This document shows positions 19,214 to 28,561 of a stretch of 64,000 bases of DNA, piece by piece. The translations under genes were made by a program, and so were the position numbers. The stretch lies in NCBI GenBank assembly GCA_020060765.1, contig JAGUZQ010000069.1, positions 36,722 through 100,721 of the forward strand. The letters run 5' to 3'. Positions within the stretch are counted from its first letter, which is position 1; the number at the start of each line of letters is the position of its first letter. This stretch comes from Planctomycetota bacterium. Its GTDB lineage: Bacteria > Planctomycetota > SZUA-567. The notes beneath the pieces are model-generated. The model was given only the letters and a program-made list of their open reading frames with translations, was not told the DNA's origin and did no database searches.

Positions 19214-19966
19214 CTATCCCACCAGCAGAAGCAGGCTGATTACCAAAGCGTAAACCGCGGTCGATTCCGACACCGCCGCGCCCACGAACAAAGTATTCCG
19301 AATCTGCTGGGCGCTTTCCGGCGCGTCGGCGATGCCCTTGCAGACCTTGGCGCCAACGTAGGAAATGCCCAGCGCCGGGCCGATGGCTCCCGCCCCCATG
19401 CAGATGGCGGTGCCGAGGAAGCGCCCCATCATCTCCACGTCCTGCGCGGCGGTGAGGTTGCCGTATTCGTAATCGCCGAACCGGAGCATGATCGCCACCA
19501 CCAGCGCGAAGATGCACGGCGTCTGGCACCACGCCTGCCCGATCAGCATCATGATCGTAACCCGCCCCTGCGCCGCCGGGGTGCGCGCGATCGACTCCAG
19601 CGCGTCCACCGCCACGATGCCGGAACCGGCTCCGCTGCCCAGCGCGCCGATGCCGATGCAGAGACCGGCGCCAAACAAAGCCGCCGCCTGCGCCAGGCTG
19701 CCGGGCGCGCCGATGTCCTCGCCGCCGCCCACGCTATAGAGAAGCAGAGAAATCACCAGCGCGAAAATGGCCGGAGTTTCGGCCACCGCCTGGCTGATCA
19801 GCATACTGCGGAAAATCGAAGACTGATATTTCGGCTGGCGTACAAAACCGCGCAAGGCTCCCGTCGCGGCATAGCCGATACCCCAGCCGCTGCCGATGGC
19901 GCCTAAGCCCATCGCTATCGCACTGCCCAGATATGCCGCGAAATTGGCAATCGGCAAGTCTATCAT
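19214..19966 (-). CDS. Three-hairpin (triplicated) ATP synthase c subunit
   Basis: A 250-residue proteolipid made of three c-subunit hairpins joined head to tail (about residues 8-79, 92-163 and 182-249). Each has the Gly-rich inner helix and the polar loop. The ion-binding positions differ. Hairpin 1 has E63 in VAETPAIFALVISLLLY, without the Ser and Tyr of a Na+ site. Hairpin 2 has Gln (Q148, in AWCQTPCIFALV) where the carboxylate should be, so it cannot bind an ion in the normal way. Hairpin 3 has E234, S235, T236 and Y239 (VSESTAVYALV), a Na+-like site without the Gln/Glu partner in the inner helix (Ile instead). A multi-hairpin c with a missing site recalls V-type proteolipids and the two-hairpin c1 of Acetobacterium woodii. 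It overlaps the atpB stop (ATGA) and precedes the normal atpE. Confidence 0.9.
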   Translation of the reverse strand: MIDLPIANFAAYLGSAIAMGLGAIGSGWGIGYAATGALRGFVRQPKYQSSIFRSMLISQAVAETPAIFALVISLLLYSVGGGEDIGAPGSLAQAAALFGAGLCIGIGALGSGAGSGIVAVDALESIARTPAAQGRVTIMMLIGQAWCQTPCIFALVVAIMLRFGDYEYGNLTAAQDVEMMGRFLGTAICMGAGAIGPALGISYVGAKVCKGIADAPESAQQIRNTLFVGAAVSESTAVYALVISLLLLVG

Positions 19967-20862
19967 GCACCTTCCTCCGCCGCGCCCATTGAGATGTATG
20001 TAAGAGCCAGCATCGTGAAGACAAACGCCTGCACCGTACCGACAAATACGCCGAAGAACCCGTACAGGCCGATCGGCATAATAATGTAATGCAGCAGCCC
20101 CGACACCACGGCGATAATCACCGCGCCGCCGAAGATATTACCGAAGAGACGGAAGCTGATCGACACCACCTCGGCGAACTTGCCCACGACGTTGAGGAAA
20201 AACATCGCGCAGCCGATAATTCCGCCGGGCGAGAAATAATCCAGCAGGTACGCCTTCAGACCGTGGTACCGGATATGCGAACCGTGCCCTATCAGCAGCA
20301 CGAACAGCAACGCCATACCCAAGGGCACGTTGATATCCTTGGTCGGTTCCTCGAACCCGGCCATCTTGAACCCGGGATCCTGGCGACCGTTGCCGTTGGC
20401 GTCAGTGAAAGGCTCGCCGGGATCGTAAGCGCCGTTATGATTATAATCCTCAAACGATTCCGTGCCGATCAACTGGTGGTGGATCGGGATCATGCCGATC
20501 ATGTTGCAAGTCCAGATGAACAGGAACAGCGTGCCGATATAGGGCAGATACTTGCGCCCGCGGTTGGGACCGAGGGATTGTTTCACCAGGTCGTCGAACG
20601 CGCCTACCACCATCTCCAGTACCACCTGTCCCCGACCGGGATTGCCCTTGGACAGGCCACGCATCCACAGCCAGCAGACCAGGTAAATCAGCACCGCCAC
20701 CACCGCGCACATCATGATGGTGTCGTGGTTGAAATTAAACGGAATGCCGAAAATCTCCATCTGCACCGGCATCGCCACTTCCAGCGCGCCGCCGCTGGCA
20801 TGGGCGTAGCCGCCGCACAGGAACATTGTCAACGCTGCGAGAATCTCAAGCCGTCTGCGCAT
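19963..20862 (-). CDS. atpB: ATP synthase Fo subunit a with signal-like N-terminus and Ca-binding-like loop
   Basis: The stator channel subunit. From the ATG at 20862 the product is 299 residues; GGAGGGG six bases upstream makes this start better than the ATG at 20886. The N-terminus (RRRLEILAALTMFLCGGYAHASG) looks like a cleavable signal peptide. Conserved parts are FLFIWTCNMIGMIPI, the essential-Arg helix (SISFRLFGNIFGG) and the last helix (GTVQAFVFTMLALTYISMG). The loop after FLFIWTCNMIGMIPI is expanded to about 45 residues and contains two Asp/Asn/Gly repeats, DYNHNGAYD and DANGNGRQD, resembling EF-hand or dockerin calcium loops. By homology to E. coli topology this loop faces the periplasm, near the ion exit. 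It overlaps the atpI-like gene by 17 nt. Confidence 0.95.
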   Translation of the reverse strand: MRRRLEILAALTMFLCGGYAHASGGALEVAMPVQMEIFGIPFNFNHDTIMMCAVVAVLIYLVCWLWMRGLSKGNPGRGQVVLEMVVGAFDDLVKQSLGPNRGRKYLPYIGTLFLFIWTCNMIGMIPIHHQLIGTESFEDYNHNGAYDPGEPFTDANGNGRQDPGFKMAGFEEPTKDINVPLGMALLFVLLIGHGSHIRYHGLKAYLLDYFSPGGIIGCAMFFLNVVGKFAEVVSISFRLFGNIFGGAVIIAVVSGLLHYIIMPIGLYGFFGVFVGTVQAFVFTMLALTYISMGAAEEGA

Positions 20863-21265
20863 CGCTTTCCCCTCCGCTGTCTTCATCAGGCTGCAACAGC
20901 AAGCCCGGACGCAGCAAACCGTCGGCGATCAGCACCAGCCGCGGCAGTAACAACCCGCCGAACGCCGCCCACGGGTGAAAAATTTCCTTCAGGTAAACCG
21001 CCGTGACCAGAGTTGCCGCTAGTATTACATAAGTACGAAAACTGTTGCCGATATGAGACTTGCTTCCTTCCGGCGCGGTGGAAAGCTTCAGCAAGGCCAG
21101 TACGTCCAAGCGGAACTTCACCAGACCGGCAAAGCCGCCCAAGGCGAACCCGGCGGCATAAGCGGGAGTTTTGGGGAAATATAAATACAAAGCAACAACA
21201 GCGGCGGCAATTCCAAACGTCATCAGCAGGAGCATCGTCTGCTGGTATTTGAGGAATTTATTCAT
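20846..21265 (-). CDS. atpI: AtpI-like membrane protein
   Basis: A 139-residue protein with about four hydrophobic segments (MLLLMTFGIAAAVVALYLYF, YAAGFALGGFAGLV, TYVILAATLVTAVYL, AAFGGLLLPRLVLI). Size, topology and position directly before atpB match the AtpI family, proposed to help c-ring assembly or cation supply. Sequence similarity is too weak to be sure, as usual for this family. The C-terminal tail is acidic (LLQPDEDSGGESD). The start ATG overlaps the stop of the preceding atpZ-like gene (ATGA at 21262-21265). Confidence 0.75.
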   Translation of the reverse strand: MNKFLKYQQTMLLLMTFGIAAAVVALYLYFPKTPAYAAGFALGGFAGLVKFRLDVLALLKLSTAPEGSKSHIGNSFRTYVILAATLVTAVYLKEIFHPWAAFGGLLLPRLVLIADGLLRPGLLLQPDEDSGGESDAQTA

Positions 21266-21563
21266 TCATCACCGTCGTGTTTGTGATCGTCAGCGGAATA
21301 TCGCTCGAAAGTCCGCACCAGCGTCCGGTAAGCCCAGTACAGCGAACCAGTCACGCCCAGCAGAATTCCCCCGCCTACCCCCACGCCGCCCAGATTGAAA
21401 CGGCGGTCAAGAGTCAGACCGAGAAAAAAAAAGCGACTATTCCTCCGCAAACGGTCAGTCCGAGAATGGTCATCAGTTTCAAAAGCGCTCCCAATTCCTG
21501 CAGGTCGGAAGGCTTACCGTCCTTCGGAGAGGGAGAGGTGTCTTTATCGTGTGTTCCCTGCAT
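21262..21563 (-). pseudogene. AtpZ-like gene split by a frameshift at a nine-base homopolymer
   Basis: Two overlapping frames together give an about 100-residue AtpZ/AtpQ-type protein, the small two-helix membrane protein often encoded first in atp operons and linked to divalent cation transport. The first frame starts with ATG at 21563, contains KPSDLQELGALLKLMTILGL and enters the first helix, then stops soon after a T9 run (A9 on the plus strand, 21424-21432). The second frame, offset by -1, continues with FFFLGLTLDRRFNLGGVGVGG and GVTGSLYWAYRTLVRTFERY. One extra T or a -1 slip would restore the whole protein. It may be a sequencing error, a real pseudogene or programmed slippage. The end is coupled to atpI by ATGA. 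Confidence 0.75.
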
Positions 21564-21645
21564 ATCGCTTACCGCCAAAACTCAAACAGGGGCAAGCCTA
21601 TGGCTAAACCCCGCTGTTGTCAAGGAAAAAGAAACCCAGAATTTT

Positions 21646-22101
21646 TCAGGCTTTTATTTCGGGGAAAATGTCCTGCAGTTTGTTGATGATAGTCTCGGTT
21701 TTGAACGGCTTCAAGATATAGCCGTCAACGCAAAGACGCTTCACCACCTCGATAGCGGTGCGGTCGGAACGGCTGGAACAGATAATCACTGGCGGCAGAT
21801 TACTCTCATATTTTTTCTTCGCCTGCTGGATAAAGGTCGCCCCGTCCATCACTGGCATCATCAGATCGGTGATGATCAGGGAAAAATGATTGGTCGACAA
21901 TTCCTCCAGTTTCGCCAGCGCTTCCTTGCCGTCCTGCGCCTCGACAGTGACAAACCCCTGCGTGCCGATAATCTTGCACAGCATCCGCCTGAGCGGCATG
22001 GAGTCCTCCACTACCATTACGTTTTTCTTGCCTGCCTGCCCACCTCCGGTGGCAACTCCCCCGGTGTCGGCCACAAGCTTGGTTTGATTTTCAGCAGACA
22101 T
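21646..22101 (-). CDS. Single-domain response regulator (CheY-like)
   Basis: The 151-residue product has a flexible Gly/Thr-rich N-terminus of about 25 residues, then a receiver domain. Acidic pocket E32/D33 (VVEDSMPLRRML), phosphoacceptor D79 in LIITDLMMPVMDG, the Ser/Thr strand (VIICSSRSDRTA) and the conserved Lys in GYILKPF are all present. No output domain is attached, so it must act on a partner protein. The strong SD (GGAGG) and a clear sigma70 promoter lie upstream. It is the first minus-strand gene before the ATP synthase operon, 82 nt from the atpZ-like start, so read-through into the operon is possible. Confidence 0.93.
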   Translation of the reverse strand: MSAENQTKLVADTGGVATGGGQAGKKNVMVVEDSMPLRRMLCKIIGTQGFVTVEAQDGKEALAKLEELSTNHFSLIITDLMMPVMDGATFIQQAKKKYESNLPPVIICSSRSDRTAIEVVKRLCVDGYILKPFKTETIINKLQDIFPEIKA

Positions 22102-22141
22102 ACATGCCTCCCCCTAACTCCACGAAATTAACTTATATGTT

Positions 22142-22169
22142 ATTCTACACTATTTTTTGGAAACGTCAA
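22142..22169 (-). promoter_or_regulatory. Sigma70-type promoter for the response-regulator gene
   Basis: On the minus strand, TTGACG (22164-22169), a 16-bp spacer and TAGAAT (22142-22147) match the -35/-10 consensus at five of six bases each. The -10 lies about 40 nt upstream of the ATG at 22101. It is the best promoter in front of the ATP synthase side. Confidence 0.7.
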
Positions 22170-22257
22170 GTACTTGGTTGTATCGTTTATACCAAATTTC
22201 ACATAAATCCCATTCTCTCCTGTCTTTCGACAAAATGCCAAAATATGGGAAATATTT

Positions 22258-22286
22258 TTGACTTACGCCTACAATTGAAGTAATAT
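22258..22286 (+). promoter_or_regulatory. Sigma70-type promoter for the glycoside hydrolase operon
   Basis: TTGACT (22258-22263), a 17-bp spacer and TAATAT (22281-22286), about 100 nt upstream of the ATG at 22387. It is divergent from the response-regulator promoter within the same AT-rich 285-bp intergenic region. The long leader has no obvious hairpin. Confidence 0.65.
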
Positions 22287-22386
22287 ATTAGTAATCGGAT
22301 ATAAGTACTCCCCTCTCGCCTACGGCGAACTCTGTCAGAAATCAAATTTTCCGCATGTCATTGGCTTTGTTCAGGAAAGGGTTCTC

Positions 22387-25300
22387 ATGAAAAAACTATT
22401 TCTTCTGTCGGTCTGGTTTCTGGGAATAGGCACGGGCGGCGGATTATCGGCTGAATCCTTGCCCGACCCAGAACCGGTTTTCAAAAGCGCCGAGACCGCG
22501 CGACAGGATACCGTGCTCAAAGTGGAGAATTTCTCCTATAACGAATTCGGAGAGCGCAAAGGCAGCATACACGAACTGGCCGCCTTCACGGTAGGCAACA
22601 AGGCAGTGGTCGTACGCAAAATCAACGGACGCAACCGCCCCGGTCAGGACAAGTGCGTCACCATTTATATCGATAACAATCAGGTCGGCAGGTTCATGTG
22701 GTGGGCCGGATTTGAAAACGGTGGTTTCGGCTACCCTTTCCAGGATATCAAAGACGACCCGGAAACTCTTGTCATGGACAAGGCCGCACAAACCGTCACC
22801 TATAATAAACCGTATCTGACACCGGACAAGCAGCGCTCGGTATTTACCTATACTATCAAACCGCTCAAGGACAGCCAGGTGGAGCTTTCCTGGGATATGG
22901 GCGTAACGCAGGAATACCTGGACAAAGCGCCGAACGACTTCAACGTAAGCCTCTGGTTTACCGCGCAGGGCTACAAAGGCAAGAAAGTTGTCGTGGGCGA
23001 TACCGCGTTTACAGAAGCTTCGCGGGAAAAGCTGATCGAATCGAAAGGGATTAAAACCCCTGCGACCGGCGATTTCGTCTACAATTCCACCGACCCGCTG
23101 AACGGCTATACCGTCAAATTGGACGGCCTGAGCGGCTTCATCACCGAAAGCATTGCCGTCCACAAGGGAGAGGAAGACAGGTATGAATTGCTATACCGCA
23201 CGCAATATAATAAGCGCCAGGCAGTGGGAAAAGTAATTATCGATCTGGGTGAAGCGGTGATTGCGCGAACAGACATTCCGCCGCCGGTGGGGGGGATAGA
23301 TTTCTGGAAAGTAGACGCCACGCACGTGCCGCTGTCGCCGGTGAAAAACGTGATGCCTAATCCCAGTTTCGAGCAGGGAATGCGCTACTGGAAATGGGTT
23401 CACGGCGGCGCCACCTATACGCCGGGCGAAGTGCTGCACTACGACATCGTACCCGAAGGGGTATTCGGCAAAAACGCGCTGATTATCCGCGACACCCAGC
23501 CAGGCGCGCCTGCGTTGATGAGCTTTCCCCTGTCCCTGGAAAACAACCAGGTCTACACCTTGAGCTTTTACGCGAAAGCCGCGCGCAACTGCAACCTGAC
23601 CGTGTCGCTGGCCAGCGCCGCGCGCGGCGGCAAATTCGTCGGCAAGAACGGCCCCTGGGGAGACACGCATAATCCCGAAGCCAAGTTTTCCCTCACCACC
23701 GAGTGGGAACGCTATTCCCGCACTTTTACCGCCGACGCCGCCGGGGTTCAGCTTGGCGTTTACGGCGCTAACGAAACCATGATCGACGGCATCCAGTTGG
23801 AAAAGGGGGAAGAAGCCACCGAATTTGTTTCCGCGCCCCTGGACGGGTTATTTACTACCTCTGATCCGGACAACGCTCTGGTTAAAGGAATCCCCATCGA
23901 AGCGGGATTTACTCTCACCGGAAAGCCAAGCGTCAAGGGAGAAGTCGTTGTCTCTGTAAAAAACGTTTTTCGTGAAATCGTCTACGCCGGAACTTTCCAA
24001 ACGGAAATTCCCGCAGACGGCATGCGGAAAATATCACTGCCGTTCGATGCAGAAAAGTTTGGCGAAGGAATCTTTGTTGTAAAAGCCGAATATAAAGTGC
24101 CTGGTCTGGCTCCGTACTATGACTATTACCGGCTGTCAATCATGAAGCCTCTCGGCAACACCCATGCTACCAAGAATATTTTCGGCACGCTCGGGCACTA
24201 CGCCAGAATCAATCGCGGCGAGGATCTCGCCCGCAAATACATGGAATGGGGCTTCGGTTCCACGAGTTGGAGCTATCATCCGAAGCATGAACCCATCAAA
24301 GCCGTCCTGGAAAAAAAATACCGGATCGCCAACATCGCGACCATGGTCACCAACCAGGGCGACCCCTTGTTAAGCGACTATCTGAAATGGGAAACAATAC
24401 CGCCGGAAATGGAACAGCATATCGAACAGGTCGCCTGCGAAAGCGCCAAACAGTACGACCCGGAGTGGTATAATATCTGGGGCTTCGGCAACGAGGAGGA
24501 AGGCTCCTATCTGATCCGCAATAAAATGTTTGACGAATATTTCAAGGCGCAACTGGCGGCAGCCAAGGGCGTGAAACGCGCCAATCCCAATGCGATCATC
24601 ATTCCCTCCTGCGGCACCTCCGGCTACTCCGTCATGCGCGGCTACGACGCCATCGAGGGCTATCTGAAAGCGGCGCAGAACCACGGCTTCCGGTACGACG
24701 CCATGGCGGTGCATCCTTACGGCAACATCGACAAGGGTACCCTGTCAAAAAACGATCTGGACGAGGAAACCGCGCGCCTGATCGAGCAGATGAAAAGATA
24801 CGGCTACGGCAAGGAGACGCCGATCTATTATACGGAAATGTTCAACGTGCCGGAGACCTATCTGCCGGCGTGGGCGGCTGACGCGACTTACGATCAGTAC
24901 GCGGCGGGGAAACCGACCTACGATTTCGGCAACCGCGAGTTCATCCAGGCCGCTTCCGCATCACGGGCTTTCGTCATCATGCTCAAATACTGGCCGCAAG
25001 TGCAGTCCTCCAATATCTGGGTGTCGAGGCCGTTCCTAGACATGTACCTTACCCCCATAATACTCTGCAAGGCAGTCAATACCCTGGGCACGCACCTGGG
25101 TTATGTGGAATACCAGGCCGACGTCAGACCAGCCGCGGGAATTCGCGGATACGTGTTCAAATTGGAAGACGGCTCCGGCGTCGCTCCGGTCTGGTGCGTC
25201 AATCACGACGTGGAAAACGGGCTGGCGCGCGGCTCGAAAATCGAGGTGAAATTCGGCCAGTCGGTGGAATTCATCGACTTGATGGGCAACCGGCGCGTAG

Positions 25301-26415
25301 CCGAACCCAACGCGGAAGGCATAACAGAAATCCAGCTCACCCCTGCCCCGCTCCTGGTCAAGGCCGCGGATGTCGCCCTGCTGGCCAAGGCGTTGCAGGA
25401 CGCCGAATCGAACGACAGTTCCTCGTCAGTCACCGTTGCCATGCGCCCGACTCTCGACGGAAACGTCTGCGCCGTAATTAAGAACCTGACCGGTCGCGTC
25501 CAACGCGGCGTCCTCACCGTGACCGACAAACAATGCGCTTATGAGTTGCAACCAGATGCTCAACAGGTCATCACAATTGCCGACAGCAATCAGGGCAATC
25601 AGTTCAGCAAGATGTACAAGTGGGAGCATCAGTTTGAAATCGAACCGGCCAAGGGCGTCGGTCTGAAAAGCGAATGGAAGATGGATTATTTCTACGTGCC
25701 AAAAACCAACGGCGCGCCGGACTGGGACAAAATCCCGGCCATCCCGCTGTTGAATCGCTTTACATCCCAATATACCCGGCGACGGGAAGGACAGGATCAC
25801 GACCGGACAATTCCGGAAGCGGGCTATCCCGGCGACCTCGACGCCGTGTTCAAACTGGCGTGGGATTCCGAAAACCTGTATCTGCGCGTGGAAGCAGAAG
25901 ACGACAAGTTCCTGGAATTTTCGGAATTGTGGAAAGTCGGCGGCTCCGATAGAATGCTGTACGTACATGACGGCTGTCTTGAGGTATATTTCGATACCGG
26001 CGCCGACGGCAGAACCAACTTGGCGAAAACCTACGACAATAATGATTATCGTTACGATTTCTCTCTCGGCAAATCAAACGAATCGGGGCCGGGCATGGTC
26101 TATCGCCTGCGCGAGGTCTATCACCAGTTGGCCGACGGAGTCAACATGGCCACCAAGGAAGAAGCGGCGGCGAAAATCAAGTGCGACTTCCAACGCACCG
26201 AGAAGGGCTATGCCTATACCATCACTTTTGGCCAGCGTTATCTCGAACCGATCGTGCTGCGCAAAGGCTTTACCGCCGGGTTCGCGTTATTCCTTCATGA
26301 CCGAGACGACCCAGAAATACCGTCTGGCGTCAAGGGTCTCTCTCTGGCGACTGAACCGGGTTCGCATTGCGACTACAAGCCGCATGTCTGGCCGCTGCTG
26401 ATTCTGGCTGAATAG
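22387..26415 (+). CDS. Secreted multidomain clan-A glycoside hydrolase with carbohydrate-binding modules
   Basis: A 1342-residue protein with signal peptide MKKLFLLSVWFLGIGTGGGLSA. Residues about 25-310 form a beta-rich domain of unknown family. Residues about 322-480 resemble a CBM4/9-type module (NVMPNPSFEQGMRYWKW ... VYTLSFYAKAARNCNLTVSL ... MIDGIQLEKGEEATEF). Residues about 600-960 look like a TIM barrel. WGFGNEEEG places the acid/base Glu at E703 after Asn, the clan-A pattern, and IYYTEMFN supplies a candidate nucleophile, E817. The C-terminus (about 1140-1342; FKLAWDSENLYLRVEAEDD) is CBM9-like. GH39-like or a related clan-A family is the best guess; the substrate is unknown. It is followed 22 nt later by the ADP-ribosylglycohydrolase gene. 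Confidence 0.7.
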   Translation: MKKLFLLSVWFLGIGTGGGLSAESLPDPEPVFKSAETARQDTVLKVENFSYNEFGERKGSIHELAAFTVGNKAVVVRKINGRNRPGQDKCVTIYIDNNQVGRFMWWAGFENGGFGYPFQDIKDDPETLVMDKAAQTVTYNKPYLTPDKQRSVFTYTIKPLKDSQVELSWDMGVTQEYLDKAPNDFNVSLWFTAQGYKGKKVVVGDTAFTEASREKLIESKGIKTPATGDFVYNSTDPLNGYTVKLDGLSGFITESIAVHKGEEDRYELLYRTQYNKRQAVGKVIIDLGEAVIARTDIPPPVGGIDFWKVDATHVPLSPVKNVMPNPSFEQGMRYWKWVHGGATYTPGEVLHYDIVPEGVFGKNALIIRDTQPGAPALMSFPLSLENNQVYTLSFYAKAARNCNLTVSLASAARGGKFVGKNGPWGDTHNPEAKFSLTTEWERYSRTFTADAAGVQLGVYGANETMIDGIQLEKGEEATEFVSAPLDGLFTTSDPDNALVKGIPIEAGFTLTGKPSVKGEVVVSVKNVFREIVYAGTFQTEIPADGMRKISLPFDAEKFGEGIFVVKAEYKVPGLAPYYDYYRLSIMKPLGNTHATKNIFGTLGHYARINRGEDLARKYMEWGFGSTSWSYHPKHEPIKAVLEKKYRIANIATMVTNQGDPLLSDYLKWETIPPEMEQHIEQVACESAKQYDPEWYNIWGFGNEEEGSYLIRNKMFDEYFKAQLAAAKGVKRANPNAIIIPSCGTSGYSVMRGYDAIEGYLKAAQNHGFRYDAMAVHPYGNIDKGTLSKNDLDEETARLIEQMKRYGYGKETPIYYTEMFNVPETYLPAWAADATYDQYAAGKPTYDFGNREFIQAASASRAFVIMLKYWPQVQSSNIWVSRPFLDMYLTPIILCKAVNTLGTHLGYVEYQADVRPAAGIRGYVFKLEDGSGVAPVWCVNHDVENGLARGSKIEVKFGQSVEFIDLMGNRRVAEPNAEGITEIQLTPAPLLVKAADVALLAKALQDAESNDSSSSVTVAMRPTLDGNVCAVIKNLTGRVQRGVLTVTDKQCAYELQPDAQQVITIADSNQGNQFSKMYKWEHQFEIEPAKGVGLKSEWKMDYFYVPKTNGAPDWDKIPAIPLLNRFTSQYTRRREGQDHDRTIPEAGYPGDLDAVFKLAWDSENLYLRVEAEDDKFLEFSELWKVGGSDRMLYVHDGCLEVYFDTGADGRTNLAKTYDNNDYRYDFSLGKSNESGPGMVYRLREVYHQLADGVNMATKEEAAAKIKCDFQRTEKGYAYTITFGQRYLEPIVLRKGFTAGFALFLHDRDDPEIPSGVKGLSLATEPGSHCDYKPHVWPLLILAE

Positions 26416-26437
26416 TTTTTTTTAACACGGAGAAACG

Positions 26438-28561
26438 ATGAGCATTATTCGCAACTATGAACAACAGGTTTACGCCGGAGTTCTGGGCAAGGTGATCGGC
26501 GTCTATCTGGGTCGTCCCTTCGAGGGCTGGCGCAAGGAACAACTGGAACAGCGTTTCGGACGCGTCGACCGCTATGTGCACGAAGACCTGGGGAAGCCCC
26601 TGGTCGTGACCGACGACGACATCACCGGCACCTTCACGTTTATCCGCGCGCTTGAGGATTCCGGCCTGTATGCAGATACCCCGCAGGAATTCTACGGGCG
26701 GATGTGGCTGGATTACCTGATCGAAAACAAAACCGTGCTCTGGTGGGGCGGGATGGGGCTGTCTACCGAACACACCGCCTACCTCCGGCTCAAGCACGGC
26801 ATTGAAGCTCCTGCCAGCGGTTCAGAGAAAATGAACGGCAAGGCTGTTGCCGAGCAGATCGGCGCGCAGATTTTCATCGACGCCTTTGGCCTGGTCGCAC
26901 CCGGCCAGCCAAAACTGGCCGCCAGCATGGCTCAACGTTCAGCTCGGGTCAGCCATGACGGCGAAGCGGTACACGCGGCGGTCGTGGTGGCAGGAATGAC
27001 AGCGGCGGCGTTTGTAGAAAAAGACATGACTAAACTGCTAGACATCGCTGTCGGCCTTATCCCCCAGAACTCGCTCATTGCCAAGGTACACGCCGACGTC
27101 AGAGCGTGGGCGCGCAAGGACAGGGACTGGCGCAAGACTTTCACCCGGATCGACGCAAAATACGGCTATCATAAATACGGCGGCAATTGTCACGTCATTC
27201 CCAACCACGCCCTCATGGTTCTGGCCTGGGCCTATGCGCCAGACGACTTTTACGAGTCGCAGGTCATTGTCAACACCGCCGGGTGGGACACGGACTGCAA
27301 CGCCGCCAACGTCGGCTCTGTGATGGGCGTCAAGGTCGGCCTCGACCGCATCTGCGAGAAATACGACTTCCGTTCGCCCTTTGCGGATCAGGTGCTGCTG
27401 CCGACTGCCGAAGGCACGCGCAGCGTCAGCGACTGCCTGATTGAAGCGCTGCACATCGCGCGCATCGGCCGGAAAATCATGGGCTGGCCCGAGCGAAAGC
27501 CCGACAAGAATGGCGCGTGGCAGCATTTTTCCCAGCCGGGAGCGCTCCACGGCTGGATGTGCGACGACGGCGAATTCACTTCGCGGGGAAAAGTCTCTCT
27601 CTCGAATATTGCGGTGGGTAAATCGCGCGCGCTACGAGTCGAGTTCGAATGCGGTCCCGGCTCGCCAGGCAGGCTGGTGACGCCGATCCTGCCGCCGCGC
27701 GGCGCGGAAAGCAATTACCAGTTTATCGGCACACCCCGCCTTGCTTCCGGCCAGCGCGTAACCGTGTCGGGTAAAATTGACTCCCTACCGGAGAAGAGCC
27801 GGGCGCGACTCTTCGTGCAAATTCTCGACGAAACCGGCTCGTTTGGCGAACGTATCTATGGCAAAGCCACAGTACTGCCGGAAAAAAGCAAACTCGTTGT
27901 TCTCGATTTTCTGATTCCCGACACACAGGAAAAGGCGATCGGCTCTCTGGGGATCGAGTTCGACTCCGAAAAATTGAGCCGGGGTGTCTTGCTGATAGAC
28001 GCAGTGGATTACACCGGCACTCCCTCGCTTTACTGGGAGGTGGGGCCGCCGCCGGTGGTGAAAAACGGCGTACGAAACCTGAAGGAATGTCCCGGCTGGA
28101 TCTTCGATGGCGACGTGTCGCGCGGCTCCTTCTCCGACGACGCCGAAGAAGTCCGGCACGTAGGCAAAAACGAGGGGCGCGGCGTTTTCGTCACCGGCAA
28201 TACGGACTGGAAAGATTACGCTTTTTCCGCCCGGTTCAAAGTTCACATGGCGGACAAGGCGGGGCTGCTGATTCGTTACCAGGGATTGCAACGTTATCTC
28301 GCACTGGAAAAGACACGCGATTCCCTGCGCCTCGTGCTGCGGCATTACGGGGAGACCGTGCTGGACGAAATCCGCTGCGACTGGCAGGCCGACAGTCTGC
28401 ACGACCTGAAACTCATCTGCAAGGGCAAAACCGTCACCGCTTTCTGCGACGGTAAAAAAATCCTGCAAGGCAAGGACGAAACCCTGGGTCGCGGCGGCGC
28501 GGGATTCTTTTTTGAAAATGGTTACGTCGGGTTCCGCGAAGTCAGAATTGGGAAGGCATGA
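26438..28561 (+). CDS. ADP-ribosylglycohydrolase-family protein with C-terminal lectin-like domain
   Basis: A 707-residue protein. Residues about 8-350 are the all-helical ARH fold: the metal-binding [15 protein letters not shown] near residue 49 and [20 protein letters not shown] near residue 285 carry the expected Asp/Thr ligands for two magnesium ions. Residues about 365-540 form a beta-rich linker domain. Residues about 565-707 resemble the DUF1080/LamG-like jelly roll ([22 protein letters not shown] ... [20 protein letters not shown]). No signal peptide is seen. In PVC-type genomes such ARH proteins often lie beside polysaccharide-degradation genes, as here, so the natural substrate may be a glycan or glycoside rather than ADP-ribose; that is inference. 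GGAGAAACG precedes the ATG. Confidence 0.85.
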   Translation: MSIIRNYEQQVYAGVLGKVIGVYLGRPFEGWRKEQLEQRFGRVDRYVHEDLGKPLVVTDDDITGTFTFIRALEDSGLYADTPQEFYGRMWLDYLIENKTVLWWGGMGLSTEHTAYLRLKHGIEAPASGSEKMNGKAVAEQIGAQIFIDAFGLVAPGQPKLAASMAQRSARVSHDGEAVHAAVVVAGMTAAAFVEKDMTKLLDIAVGLIPQNSLIAKVHADVRAWARKDRDWRKTFTRIDAKYGYHKYGGNCHVIPNHALMVLAWAYAPDDFYESQVIVNTAGWDTDCNAANVGSVMGVKVGLDRICEKYDFRSPFADQVLLPTAEGTRSVSDCLIEALHIARIGRKIMGWPERKPDKNGAWQHFSQPGALHGWMCDDGEFTSRGKVSLSNIAVGKSRALRVEFECGPGSPGRLVTPILPPRGAESNYQFIGTPRLASGQRVTVSGKIDSLPEKSRARLFVQILDETGSFGERIYGKATVLPEKSKLVVLDFLIPDTQEKAIGSLGIEFDSEKLSRGVLLIDAVDYTGTPSLYWEVGPPPVVKNGVRNLKECPGWIFDGDVSRGSFSDDAEEVRHVGKNEGRGVFVTGNTDWKDYAFSARFKVHMADKAGLLIRYQGLQRYLALEKTRDSLRLVLRHYGETVLDEIRCDWQADSLHDLKLICKGKTVTAFCDGKKILQGKDETLGRGGAGFFFENGYVGFREVRIGKA

